A stretch of DNA of 64,000 bases, taken from assembly GCA_033002965.1 (NCBI GenBank), contig JAURVB010001711.1, positions 62,001-126,000 on the forward strand. The letters are read 5' to 3'. The notes beneath the pieces were generated by a model. That model was not told the origin of the DNA, did not search any database, and worked only from the letters and a program-made list of their open reading frames with translations. Of this stretch, positions 1-11,492 are shown in pieces (the first letter of the stretch is position 1; each line of letters opens with the position of its first letter). Origin of the DNA: Piper betle. Its lineage: Eukaryota; Streptophyta; Magnoliopsida; Piperales; Piperaceae. The translations under genes and the position numbers were made by a program.

Positions 1-1437
1 TCTGCATTTGCTAGGACCATTCGGTTGCCATCAAACTCCACTTTTTGGGAGTACAATCTGTCTGCTTCATATTTTCAGAAGTCACCTTTCTCAACATGGT
101 AGATTCATCAAAGGTAACATCGCTGCTGAAGATTACTTTCTTTGTTTCTGGACACCAAAGACGATAGCCTTTCACACCAGAGGTGATCCCCATAAATATT
201 GCCTTCTTTGCTCTTGGATCCAGCTTTGACTCCTTAACATGGTAATATATAGTGGAACCAAACACATGAAAGGAATTATAATCTGTAGCAGCTTTCTAGA
301 CCATTTCTCCAATGGAGTTTTACCACCAATAGCAGTAAATAGTAAACGATTAATAAGGTGACAAGCATATACCAAAGCCTCAGCTCAAAATTCTTTACCC
401 AACCCAACATTGGACAACATACACCGAACCTTCTCCAGCAAAGATCAATTTATTCGCTCTGCCACCCCATTCTGTTGTGGTGCATATCTAACAGTAAAGT
501 GTCTGATAATGCCTTCATCTTCATAGAATTTTAGAAATGGATCATTTTTGAATCCTCCACCATTGTCTGTTCGAAGACGTTTGACTCTGCCAGTTTGAGT
601 CTTCACCATCTTTTTCCATTTCAGGAAAATTCCCAACACTTCATCCTTCATCTTCATCATTTACACCCAAAATCTCTGGGAGAAATCATCAACAAAAGAA
701 ACATAATAGTGTTTACCTCCCAATAAAATTGTCTTAGAAGGCTCCCATACATCTGAGTGAACATAATCCAAAATACCTTCAGTATCATGGATTGTTGTAC
801 CAAATTTCACCCTTGTTTTCTTCCCTTTGATACAATGCTCACAAAAAACTAATTTGCAAGCCCGAGCTTCTTTTAATAATCCTTGATCTATCAGTAATTT
901 CAACGATTTTTCTCCAGCATGCCTCAAGTGCATATGCCATAACCTAGTTGCTTCTAACTCTTGATCATCAATAGGTGTTGTTGTCGCTGCTGCTTCCCCA
1001 ATAATTGTTCTACCCATAAAGTAATACACATTATTTCTTTTACGGATCCCCTTCATCATCACAAATGCACCAGAGATGAACCTCATTATCCCATCTTTTG
1101 CCCTTCAAAACCTTTTGGCTCTAATGTTCCCACAGAGATGAGATTCTTTATCAAATCTGGCATAAAATAAACACCTATTAAGATTCTGGTTGATCTATTC
1201 TGATTCCTCAAGTGAATTGAACCACTCCATATGTGACAAGAGGGGCATTATTTGCTGTGTAGACAATTCTACCTTTTAGATCTTTAAAATCAAAGAACCA
1301 TTCTTGATTGGGCGTCATATGATGGCTACAAGCAAAATCTAGCAACCATGAACTAAAATTGTTAGTTGATGGTGTGGCAGTAATTGAAAGATCTGAATCT
1401 GTATCATCACACTCAGCTACATTTGCAGCAACCTTTT
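1..1437 (-). pseudogene. copia-1 pol fragment: protease-end, GAG-pre-integrase, integrase core
   Basis: Minus-strand reading gives, from high to low coordinates, a protease-like region ending near 1180, a GAG-pre-integrase domain at about 1086-800 with paired CxxC residues (CEHC), and an integrase core. The integrase shows HSDVWEP (normally HTDVWGP), then DDFSQ, LRTDNGGGF with the second Asp, and NGVAERIN with the catalytic Glu. The left end (265-11) is the tether after the core (FMGITSGVKGYRLWCPE). In-frame stops, for example between the FWV end at 661 and the next piece at 660, break the polyprotein. All three acidic catalytic positions survive although the frame does not. Confidence 0.88.
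1433..1437. repeat. Target-site duplication CTTTT (left), pairs with 4281-4285
   Basis: The five bases before the TGTAACACC border are CTTTT, and the same five bases follow the opposite border at 4281-4285. This is the footprint expected for LTR-element integration and it fixes the ends of the solo LTR. Confidence 0.9.
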
Positions 1438-4280
1438 TGTAACACCCCGTTTCGGCTCACCCGTGAACCGACCCGGAAATGTCACCGGCGACCGAACCAT
1501 TCGCTAATCTACTGGGTTCGGTTAAGCCGACCCGGATCTGCCCTCGGTGTCTCAAGATGGAGATGCAAACATGAAATGTATGGATGGGATGCGTGGGTTC
1601 TAACGTAGTCCTACATGCATGCTATGATGTACAAGCAAAGACAAGACAAAATAATAAAGGAGAAACCAAAAGAAAATATATACTATTTTATAAAAAATAC
1701 GGTAACACATAATAATCTATCCTGACATTCAACCATTATCTCATTCATTTTTACCTGAGCCGAGTCTGAACTCCAAGGCTCCCTACTCATTCATATTTAT
1801 CCATTTATTTCATATCAAGCAATTTATCTAAACAAACATATCAAAATTATCATCACGTAGCAATAACACACCGTCATTATAGATTACACACGGCAGGTAC
1901 ATGTGTGCGTGGTTCCGTGCTGCTCCTCCGCAGTCCCGACAGCTTTTATCCCTCGCATTTCTCACCTACATATATATAGAAAAACCGTCAGTAACGAGTG
2001 TTACCGGCCCGGAAAATAACTAATATCAATCTAGCACAGGAGAGCAAACTCTCCTGTTGAATGAAAACCATATACTTCCTCAAGAACTCTCATCAGGGCA
2101 CATACGGGAGTCGTCGCCCTCGGGTCGACAGCGTCCCCTATCTTTCACATTCTCATGCCTCGGCCATTTCTCTATTGCTTCTCGCGTCAAATCTCATTCC
2201 TTTCCGCCCTCTGCACCTTCCATATTACTCCTGGCCTTGAGCACGAAGGCCGAGTACTCTCAGGCAGGCGCCTTCAGTACCCTTTGAAACCACAAGTCTA
2301 GACATGCGCTGCAATGCAGTACCCGTGAACCTCCACACTTCTCAGGGTTTGAGGAACTCAAAGGTGGAGTTGTCAGGATCCCTCGGGAATGAAACGGCCC
2401 GCACACCATTCCAGAGCCCATTGTCGACACACACGTGCCCGCTCGCGTAGCACGGTAGTCGGATTTCCCTCCTTCAGTCTCTCACAAAAACATGAAAACT
2501 ATACATATATATAGGTCTGGGTTGGGATTTATACAATAGGCCCGAAGGCAACGTGAGCTGGATCTGAAGTTCGAAAACAAACTCGAGGGATCTCATCCTC
2601 GAGGGTTATTAATCCGGAAAATCGTTGGCTAAATGGCCCGAGTTAAGTGGGATTCGATAAAACGCCACTTAACTCGTCCTGCACATAATAAATCAAATAC
2701 ACAAGAGAGTAGCGTAAATCAGAGAACGAGTCCTAAACGGACCTGGTAGAAGCTCCAAACGGGTCCACGCGCCTAGGCGGTGAGCTCCTACACCGTACCT
2801 ACACAATCAGGCTAAAAACTAACGCCCGCATGATGAATCACACATCCTATAGCATGCACACACAATCAACACAATCACGCATCAACCATCACACATCAAC
2901 CTATATCAATTCTAGCAATCAATTCTAGTAAGTCTACTTAGGCTAGTTTGCATTAGATGATGATCATTACCTAGTTACCCTAATTAGTTTCTTAGTCTCC
3001 ATTTTTTACACCACTCAATCAAACAATTTCATATTTTATCCTTAATCAAATCTACATTTATATATATTATTATAACATACAATTCACCAATCCTAGCATG
3101 TAATTCTAATAATCAATACTTTCAAATAATTAAGTTAAAATAAATTATACCTCGCGTCGTCAAAAATTGGCGACGGCTAGGGTTTCCGTTTCGCTGCTCG
3201 AAACTCGAATTTGGCACCTAGCGGCGTCCGAAGTCCGATCAGATTGGACCAGGTGCGTTTGGCGGATGATCCGGCGAATTTCCCATGAATCCAATTTTCC
3301 GGCGGTTCTGTCGGTTTTCAGGCGAGTGTCGGCGGTTTTCCGGCAAGGATTCGGGACTGGGCAATCAGGGGGTCTATCGGCACCAGCTCGACGAGCTTGG
3401 TCCGATGGCGGTGTCAAACAGAGCAACCGAGGCGGCGATGGCCGTCGACGACGGTGTCGAAAATGGGCGGCGGCTGCGGCGGTGTGCTCCGATCGGGGCT
3501 CCGGCCGGCCTCGACGACGGTCGGGAGGATGGGGGAAACGTCGGGAAGGTCAAGGGGGTGGTCCTCGGGGTCACGGCGGCGGCGGCGGCGTGGCCCGGAT
3601 GGCGGCGAATCGACGGGCGGGGCGTCGCGGTTCGCGGGCTGATTCTGGCGCCGTGGCAAGGTGGTGGCGGCCGGGGCTATTTGGGGTGGCACGGTGACGG
3701 CAAGGCGGGGCAGGGCGGCGTCGATCGGCGGCAGCACAGCGTCGGCGGCGACGGCGACAGTGACGAGAACGAGGGGCGGCGGGGGTTTTGGTGGAGAAGG
3801 GTCGGGAAAGATGAAGAAATGCTCTAGTGGCAGTTTCGTAAATAAGTATTGACTCGATTCCGACTCGAGTCAAAATAATAACTAGTTCGTAATAAATTCT
3901 AAAAAAAATCTAGAAAAATATGGGAAAATTTCATAAAATAAAACAAACACAACAGCATCCAAATGGCATGCTCTATAACTAATAACCCACCCGAATATAA
4001 TCCAACGCGCCCTAACGCGTTATTCGGCCTAAAACTATTTCTACGATCAAACATATAAAAAGAAAAAAATACTGCATACTTTCATATATTCAGATAACTC
4101 GTATCTCACCATCTTCTCGACGTTATCATCATATATTTAGGTACACCTGACTCTCATCGCTCATAACTCACGGCTGGTCTCGACTCAGCACGCGATTCAT
4201 GAAACTGACTCGACTCGAACCAACGGTCGAACCGACTGGTTCGGTAACGTAAAACCCTGACTCGAGTCACGAGTTTTACA
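1438..4280 (-). mobile_element. Solo LTR of a Ty3/gypsy-type family with about 2.8-2.95 kb LTRs
   Basis: The segment begins TGTAACACCCC and ends GAGTTTTACA. That is the inverse of the LTR borders of the complete element at 17053-26551, so it lies on the minus strand. It is 2843 bp long, has no internal region and is flanked by CTTTT target duplications, which is what LTR-LTR recombination leaves. It contains the family's GC-rich block (about 3160-3840), which opens many fortuitous reading frames in several frames at once. It disrupts copia-1 and is therefore the younger insertion. Confidence 0.9.
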
Positions 4281-5111
4281 CTTTTCCTTCTCAGGTTTTT
4301 CTTTATTTTTTAGATTGGGACAATCTTTCTTCCAATGCGCTTTTTTCTCGACAAATGGCACATTCATATTTACTCAGTTTGGACTTTGACTTCGACCTTC
4401 CCCTTCTTCCTTTGTTCTGACTTTGCAAACGGTCACTGTTCACAACAAGAGCTTCTGCTTCTACACTTGTGTTTTCTTATTTTTCTTTCTTTCGTAATTC
4501 ATAATTATACAAGGTAGCAGTCACTTCACTGAGAGACGCAACACTCTTCCCATGAAGTAGAGTAGTTTCAAGAAACTCAAATTCATGAGGAAGTGATCCC
4601 AACAACATTAGAGCCAGATCTTCATCACCAAAAGTCATGTCCATGTTCATCAAATCAGTTACCAGCTGATTGAAGCTAGTAATATGATCATTCAGAGAGG
4701 TACCTGAAATATAATTGAAGCGAAACAATCTCTTTTTCATATAGGCTTGTTCTAACAACGTTTCTTCAAGAATTTCTCCTCCAGTGCATTCTACAATTTA
4801 CTTGCATAAGTTTCTTTAGAAAATGCATACTTCTGCTATCTAGAAAGACACGATCGATTGGTATCACATGCCATTCTATTTATCGTCTTCCATTCTTTCT
4901 CCTCAACATCATTTGGTTTCAATTCTTTAATGGCAATGTCTAGACCCTGTTGAAAGAGGGCATCCAAAAACTCACTGTGCCACATGCAGAAATGACCTGT
5001 AACATAAAAAATCTCCACTACAAATCTTGCATTTGTCATAACAGTTCTTGCCAAAATTGAAGATGAAGAAGCTGTTAACTTTGATGTGGATTCTTTTATG
5101 TTGTCTGTCAT
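4281..5111 (-). pseudogene. copia-1 gag polyprotein fragment with CCHC zinc knuckle
   Basis: On the minus strand the N-terminal part (5111-4836) reads like a copia gag start, with FCMWHSEFLDALFQQGLDIAI. The central UBN2/gag part (4758-4477) has KKRLFRFNYISGTSLNDHI and LMLLGSLPHEFEFLETTLL. A zinc knuckle of form C-x2-C-x4-H-x4-C (CAICREKAHWKKDC) follows near 4360-4310. Frameshifts lie between the segments (around 4835-4760 and 4476). Gag would form the particle shell and bind RNA. The downstream continuation is at 1-1437, beyond the solo LTR. Confidence 0.85.
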
Positions 5112-5159
5112 TTTTGCTATAAATTCTATTTAATAGCTCTCAATGTGGAATGCCAACTA

Positions 5160-5500
5160 GCCTAAGGGCAATTTTTCTGATGTGGAAGATCAGCGTAAGC
5201 CGCAACCACAAAGCATACTAAAATAAACCAGGAGTTCGAAATGCCAAGTAAGGAAAATTTTTTCTGATGCTGAAGATTAGCGTAAGCCCCAACCATAAAG
5301 CATACTAAAATAAACAAGGAGCTTGGAGTGCTAACTAGCTCAAGGAAAATTTTTCTGATGTGGAAGATAAGCATAAGCCGCAACCACATAGCATATTAAA
5401 ATACACCTAGTGCTCGGAATGCTAACTAGCCCAAGGAAAATTTTTTCTAATGTAGAAGATCAGCGTAAGCCACAACCACAGAGCATACTAAAATAAACCT
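5160..5500 (-). repeat. Four tandem ~87-94 bp repeats in the leader of copia-1
   Basis: Four head-to-tail copies each carry the landmarks AATTTTTTCTGATG, AAGATCAGCGTAAGCC and AGCATACTAAAATA, in the same order. They begin near 5167, 5253, 5345 and 5432 and differ by point changes and short indels. They occupy the stretch between the primer binding site and the start of gag, that is the untranslated leader. The open frame they create on the minus strand is a by-product of the repeat. Confidence 0.85.
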
Positions 5501-5501
5501 A

Positions 5502-5513
5502 GCTCTGATATTA
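5502..5513 (-). other. Primer binding site of copia-1 (initiator-Met tRNA type)
   Basis: On the minus strand the bases TAATATCAGAGC follow the LTR end by two nucleotides. The plant initiator-methionine tRNA site is TGGTATCAGAGC, so two positions differ. It fixes the element's orientation. Confidence 0.75.
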
Positions 5514-5515
5514 AT

Positions 5516-6161
5516 TGTTGTGCAAAGCAGGGTTAATTTCTGAGAACTATTATCTAAGTGACTAGCGTGAAAATAATTATACTAAAAATCACTCCAAGAT
5601 AAAATTCCCATGGTGGGATATACAAGTCCACTTAAAAACCAAGACAAAATTTTACTAAGGTGGGACACACTAGTCCACTTAAAAACAAAACCAACTCCAG
5701 ACAAATTTTAGTTAACACTAGTCCACTTAAAAAACCAACCAAGTCATAGATAGAATTTTATTAAGACAAAAGTAATTTTAATAGCACAATCATTAATAAC
5801 AATTATATCCGACAATAATTATTAAATAGACATAAAATAAAACACCAAATGCTAAAATAATATTTCACTAATTAAGAAAATATTACAAAGAAAAAAAAAG
5901 AATAAATTTCCAATTGAAAAAGAAAAGTGAAATTTAAGGATAGATTGAAGTAAAGGGGGAGGAGTCATTTTTATAGGGAGAGGACTCCTCCCATATCCCT
6001 AAAATCCCCGCTGTGGGATTTTAGCAACATACAACATGGCTCCCTCCTCCCGCCTCATTCATTTCATGGTTAGAGCTTGAGAGGAGGAAGACAATCCGTG
6101 AGGAAAAGTGGCATCATTGCATTTGGCAATCCGAAAGGAGACCGAAGGAGAGACGAACACA
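5516..6161 (-). mobile_element. 5' LTR of copia-1
   Basis: The LTR starts TGTTG on the plus strand next to the primer binding site. It is placed as ending at CACA near 6161, where homology with the other CER1-like units begins. About 646 bp. The partner LTR lies outside the window, so the outer border is inferred. Confidence 0.6.
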
Positions 6162-7623
6162 ATGTCTTCTTGAGAAGAATATCTTTTAGAAGCAGTGAAA
6201 GTAAGAAGTAAAACTCAATTATCCGGTCGTTGAGAAAGAACACCACATCTCCTCCCATAAGAAAGAACCATCTTTCATTGCCCTCCTCACCCTTACCCAT
6301 TGAACTTCCTGACCCTCATCCCTGTACCAAACTAAACTTGATCAGAACAATTAACTACCAAGCAAATAAATCAACTACAAGCAACCACCGCATAGAACAT
6401 TAGAAAAACTTAAGTAACCATTTCCGAGGTCGTCATGCCCAAAGGAAGGCCAATGCCAAGCTGTGGAATTGCTAATCAACCCATGCAATAACGGCCATCT
6501 TTTGAACATCGCCGCAATTCCGAATTCACCACCAAAGATAGAATCGACGAGTGCCCATTAACAAATTATGAACAGCCGAAAGCAATCAATCACTTCATCA
6601 ATCAGGAATATTGAATCAGCATGGCAACAATCAAAAAATTGCCCTTGCATCAATTAGTACAGCAGCACCCCACACAGAAACGCTAACGCAGACTCAACTA
6701 GCGACAGCGTATTCGACAAAATTAGCAGCTTACCAAAACAGTTAGGAATCAGTGGTGGTAGAAGAGCGAGAGCAACAGACGAAGCATGATTTTGCCGAAC
6801 CACATGGCCGAGTCGCCCAAATTATAGAAGAGGGGCAACCAAGAACATCATGAAGACAGATGGGCTTTCACAGATACCCAAAGAACTAAAATTTGACTAT
6901 ATAGACTTTCTTAATAAGAAAAGTCATACTAGGAAAGTGCATATATGCATTGTTATTTTATAATTTTAACACGTTTGATTATTTTATATACTAAAAAAAT
7001 TCAATTGAGTAGATGCAAATAAATGAACACTTTTAGTTTAAGTAAACTTATATACTTAATTGGAATTATCAATTCTTCAAATTAAATTTTTAGGTAACAA
7101 TTAAAGGTAAATTTTCTCTTTTAAAATTAAAATTAAACTATTTCGAATACATGATGTATGAGCAATAACTTGGTTATAAGAGGTGCATGACTCATGACTC
7201 AAACCTAATTCCGATAGCTAGGACACATCCTTACTTCTTGCCAAGACAGTCTCTCGTACTTAACCATTTGTGTACGGGATTATTAGGGATATACCTACCT
7301 CACTTTGAATTGCATGCCATGTGGTTGCATGTTAGATGTGTTTTCGTATTTCGTTATTAGTTGTCTATGGTATTCTTCGAAAGTATTTACAAAAGATCAA
7401 TCATTCTATCATTCTATCCCTCCAATTCCCTTGAACTGCAATGAGTGCAGCAGATAGTCCTTCATACTTAGCCATGTGGTTGAATTAGCTGCCATTGTAA
7501 ATGACCCATGTGGTTGTGTCACTCCAATTCCCTTGAACCATAATGTGTGCAGCACATGGTCAGGTAATCCAATTCTAGGAACCTAATCAATATGTTGGTT
7601 GATCTCACATCACCATCTTCCCC

Positions 7624-7630
7624 TATAAAA
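7624..7630 (+). promoter_or_regulatory. TATA box of CER1-like copy 1
   Basis: TATAAAA lies 73 bp before the ATG at 7703. The same box in the same context occurs at 33400 (copy 2) and 49887 (copy 3). Confidence 0.7.
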
Positions 7631-7702
7631 CTTGCCCAAATGTGCCATAGGAAGAAGACAGAGACTATCTACAATATTTTTGCAAAGCTTGGTGCTGCTG
7701 CA

Positions 7703-10700
7703 ATGGCCTCCAGACCAGGCATTCTATCTGATTGGCCATGGAGAAAGCTTGGAAGCTTTAAGGTGCTTGATCTACGTCCTTCTTTCCCTTTCCCATGATC
7801 ATATATACTTCCTCAAATTAATATTCATCTTGCACGTCTTCTTTAATCTTTTAACTGATCTTGCACATTATATGCACTACAAGTTACATTTACATTTTCT
7901 CCTGTGACTTGAATTTGTAGTACGTGATAGTTGCTCCAATGGTGGCTCATAGCATATACTCCTATTGCACTAAACCTGGGAAGGAGGACTTAGCAAACCT
8001 CACTATCTTCCCATTTATGCTGTTGAGAATCATCCATAACCAGATTTGGATTAGCCTCTCTCGTTTCCAAACAGCTAGGAGTATGCACAAGATTGTTCAA
8101 CGAAGCCTCGAGTTCGAACAAGTCGATCGAGAGTCGAACTGGTGATTCATCTAGACCATGTACACAATTCCAAGAGCGGGTTTGATTCCGTTCTGCGTCG
8201 TTGAATTATTGTGATAGTATGATAGACATCAATCGGTTAAACTAACCTGTCTTGTGACAATTTTAATCTATTTCACAGTACTTTTGAAGAGCTAAAGCAC
8301 GAGAAACAAATGCCCGAAATCCCGTAACAATATATTTTATAATTAATAACCTATTAATGTTGACCGATTCAAGTGAACGATATTCTTGTCCTAGTTTTGA
8401 TGAATCGGTTCAACTCAATGACTCGCTTATAATCCGATTCAAAGTTTAATTTCAAATTTTGCAACTATGCCATGATGTCAATTTTGCTTACGAAATGGCT
8501 GACAATTACTAATTTGTCATGAGCCAATCATGGCAACTAGTGACAAAACTTTGCCACCGGTTATGCTCTGTCTACAAGAAAGTCCCGTTTCAAAACGTCC
8601 ATGATGGCAATATTGTATCTTAATAAACAATTACTAACTACAATGGGTTATTTATCCAGACAATATCTACAATTTTATAAAACTTGATCAATCGTTTATG
8701 TTTCAACAGGGACGACACAATGATTCTTGGTGCTATTATATCTGTACATGTATATCTACCTTCGTTCCTGCGACTAAGAACATGCCACTATGGAGGGGAG
8801 ATGGTGTTGTTCTTACACTGCTACTCCATGTTGGCCCAGTGGAGTTCCTCTACTACTGGTTGCACAGAGCATTGCACCACCATTACCTCTACACTCGCTA
8901 CCACTCTCACCACCATTCCTCCATTGTCGTCGAGCCGATAACCTGTAAATTCACATCTCAATCTTCCTACTTATAATTGTTTTCATGCATCTGACCTGTA
9001 TACATATATTTAAAGACGTTGTATGTTTGCCCTTATTGTTTTGCAGCTATTATCCACCCCTTTGCAGAAATAGTTAGCATATCATGTTCTCTTTCTAATT
9101 CCAATATTCAGTATGGTACATACCGGGATGGCCTCCATGGTGGCCGTCTATGGTTACCTTGTCTACATTGATTTCATGAACAATCTGGGTCACTGCAACT
9201 TTGAGTTTGTTCCCAAGTGGCTGTTCCAAGTTTTCCCTCCACTCAAATATCTTATGTATACTCCCTCGTAAGTCATATACAATTGAAATTATTATGTATA
9301 CGCATTTTAAAATTAACTGGTGTAAAACTGAAAGGTTATGTTTGATGCAACAGGTTTCACTCTCTCCACCACACCAAATTCAGGGCCAACTACTCTCTTT
9401 TCATGCCAATGTATGACTATCTGTATGGTACAATTGACAATAATTCAGATGCTCTATATGAAGAATCCTTGAAGGGAGCAAAGGAGATCCCTAATGTGGT
9501 TCATCTGAGCCATTTTACATCATTGTACTCAATTTATCACCAAAGGCTTGGATTTGGATCCTTCTCTTCCAAACCCTACGCTTCAAAATGGTATATGTTG
9601 GCACTGGCACCACTAACATTTCCTGCAGCTTTGCTTGCTTGGGTTCTCGGATCAACCTTCACAGTAGAAAGTAATATGCTTGAAAAGCTAAAAATGCAGA
9701 CATGGGTTGTCCCAAGATTCAGTTTTCAAGTATTTATCAACTTGCTCATATTCAAAGACATATAAGTTGTGCTTTTGTTTCGGTTACTTGGATATGATCT
9801 TGATCATCATATATGTATAAAAATGGGTCATGGGTTTTTTCTGCTGCAGTATTTATTGCCAAGTCATTGGACTTCAGTGAACAATTTGATAGAGAAAGCC
9901 ATACTAGATGCAGATAAGGAAGGAGTGAAAGTTGTAAGCTTGGGACTTCTCAACCAGGTAAAAATTGCATGCTTGAAACTACCATTTCATTATTTTTCAT
10001 GTGTAGCTAAGTCATGAATAACCCCCTTTCCTGCTTTATACAGGGTGAGGAATCGAACATGAATGGTCTTCTCTACATCAAGAAGCAGCCAGATCTAAAG
10101 ATTAGGATTGTGGATGGTACTGCACTGGCTGCTGCAATAGTCCTTAGAACCATCCCAAAGGGGACCAAACAGGTTGTCCTAGGAGGAGGTATTTCTAAGG
10201 CAGGTTATGCCATAGTCAGGGAGCTATGTCAAATGGGTTTCAAGGTGGTTAACTATATATGCTTGTCTAGTTTACCAATTATGTAAAATCTTCCATTTGT
10301 TAACTTATCGAGTTTATATTATTATTTTGACTATGACACCTATTTCAATTTATTTGTAGGTATCCATTCTCAGGGATGAGACACTTGCAAAGATGAAACA
10401 AAGATTGGCTGCAAGCATGCATGATAACTTGTTTGCTTTGTCTGCTTGCCTAACTGCAAATGTAAGTGAGTAAAATTAAACTAAAACTTAAAAAGAAAGA
10501 TATTCTTATTGAACTGCTTTAAAATTTATAGCCCAATTCTATCTTGTTCATTAAAAAGAACTATCGTGTACATCTGTGTTTGTAAAGCTTACTAAAATGT
10601 ATTGATAAACAAATTGATGCAGGTGTGGCTGGTTGAAAATGAAATAACAAAAGAAGAGCAAAAGAAAGCACTAAAAGGAACACATTTCATACCTTTTTCA

Positions 10701-11233
10701 AATATACCTCCTGAAACTATAAGAAAAGATTGTATGTACTATCCACCTCCATCCATGATGGCTCCCTCTGCTTTGGAAAATTTGCACACTTGTGAGGTTG
10801 GTCAACATGTTAATCAAGCCTAGCATTTTATATATATATATAATATATATCTATAGCAAGTTTTTATTTGATGATTTTCTTATTTCGCCGATATTTTTTT
10901 TATAGTTTTTAAATTTTCATTCTATGTATCACAATATCCATTGTAATTTCACGTTAATTGGCTCTTTCAATATGCTTGGAACTAGTTTAAAACCTTCCAT
11001 GCATATATATATGTTCTGATGCAAATGTAACATATATTTATTCTCAGAATTGGCTTCCAAGGAGGGTAATGAGTGCTCCACGCATAGCAGGCATAGTACA
11101 TGCTATGGAAGGATGGGAAGAGCATGAGTGTGGCCATGGTATATCTCTGGATGTTAGCAAAGCATGGAAAGCAGCAACTAACCATGGCTTCCACCATTAC
11201 TATGCTTCTTCTTCCTCCATCATGGACGACTAA
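7703..11233 (+). pseudogene. CER1-like copy 1, frameshifted alkane-forming enzyme gene
   Basis: Ten exons match copy 2 one for one: 7703-7762, 7921-8141, 8710-8944, 9047-9267, 9354-9729, 9850-9957, 10044-10244, 10360-10461, 10623-10796, 11048-11233 (stop TAA). All introns have GT/AG borders. Exon 3 carries two extra bases relative to copy 2 (near 8742 and 8756), and exon 4 one more (near 9076). The first two shift the frame through both central histidine clusters and reach a stop at 8939-8941, inside exon 3. The third would only restore frame later. The rest, including the third His box (HSLHH), the C-terminal WAX2-type domain and MEGWEEHECG, is preserved. This looks like a recently broken gene, unless the three indels are assembly errors. 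A truncated product could not hold the metal-binding site. Confidence 0.9.
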
Positions 11234-11286
11234 CCATTATATGGCTTCGATCACTTATTGATCATATCATATGCTCGTTATTACTG

Positions 11287-11292
11287 AATAAA
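11287..11292 (+). promoter_or_regulatory. Polyadenylation signal AATAAA of CER1-like copy 1
   Basis: AATAAA lies 54 bp after the stop codon at 11231-11233. The equivalent in copy 2 is at 36961-36966. Confidence 0.6.
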
Positions 11293-11492
11293 TCAAACCA
11301 AAGCACTAGTCTTTCGTGTATTTATGTTTCTGGTTGTTTGTGAAAGTTTGGAAGTGCTTGTGTTCATGTTTAAGACACATATATGCTATGCTAATTGTAA
11401 AAAAATATGTAGTATGTTTGTACTTTTGTGTCAGCGGATGAATTAGTTCAAGGAAAATTTTTGGAAAATCACTTAACATATAAGCCTCTTAT

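Larger units (their letters stand above)
1..6161 (-). mobile_element. Ty1/copia element (copia-1), left part outside window, split by a solo gypsy LTR
   Basis: Read on the minus strand, the order is 5' LTR (5516-6161), primer binding site, repeat-rich leader, gag, zinc knuckle, protease region, GAG-pre-integrase and integrase. The reverse transcriptase and 3' LTR lie outside the window to the left. A solo gypsy-type LTR at 1438-4280 interrupts the element between the zinc knuckle and the protease. Frames are broken by stops, so the element is inactive. The right border is placed where homology to the CER1-like upstream duplication starts (compare 49228 onward) and may be off by a few bases. 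Confidence 0.85.

Noticed and set aside
3167..3852. Long overlapping open frames on both strands, up to 180 codons
   Set aside because: They lie in the GC-rich block of a solo LTR, several frames are open at once, and no frame is kept in the other LTR copies.
6070..6300. 76-codon minus-strand frame
   Set aside because: It spans the copia-1 LTR border into the duplicated flank, so it is a chance junction.
8684..8941. 85-codon frame overlapping CER1-like exon 3
   Set aside because: It is the shifted frame created by the insertions in copy 1, and has no start or motif of its own.
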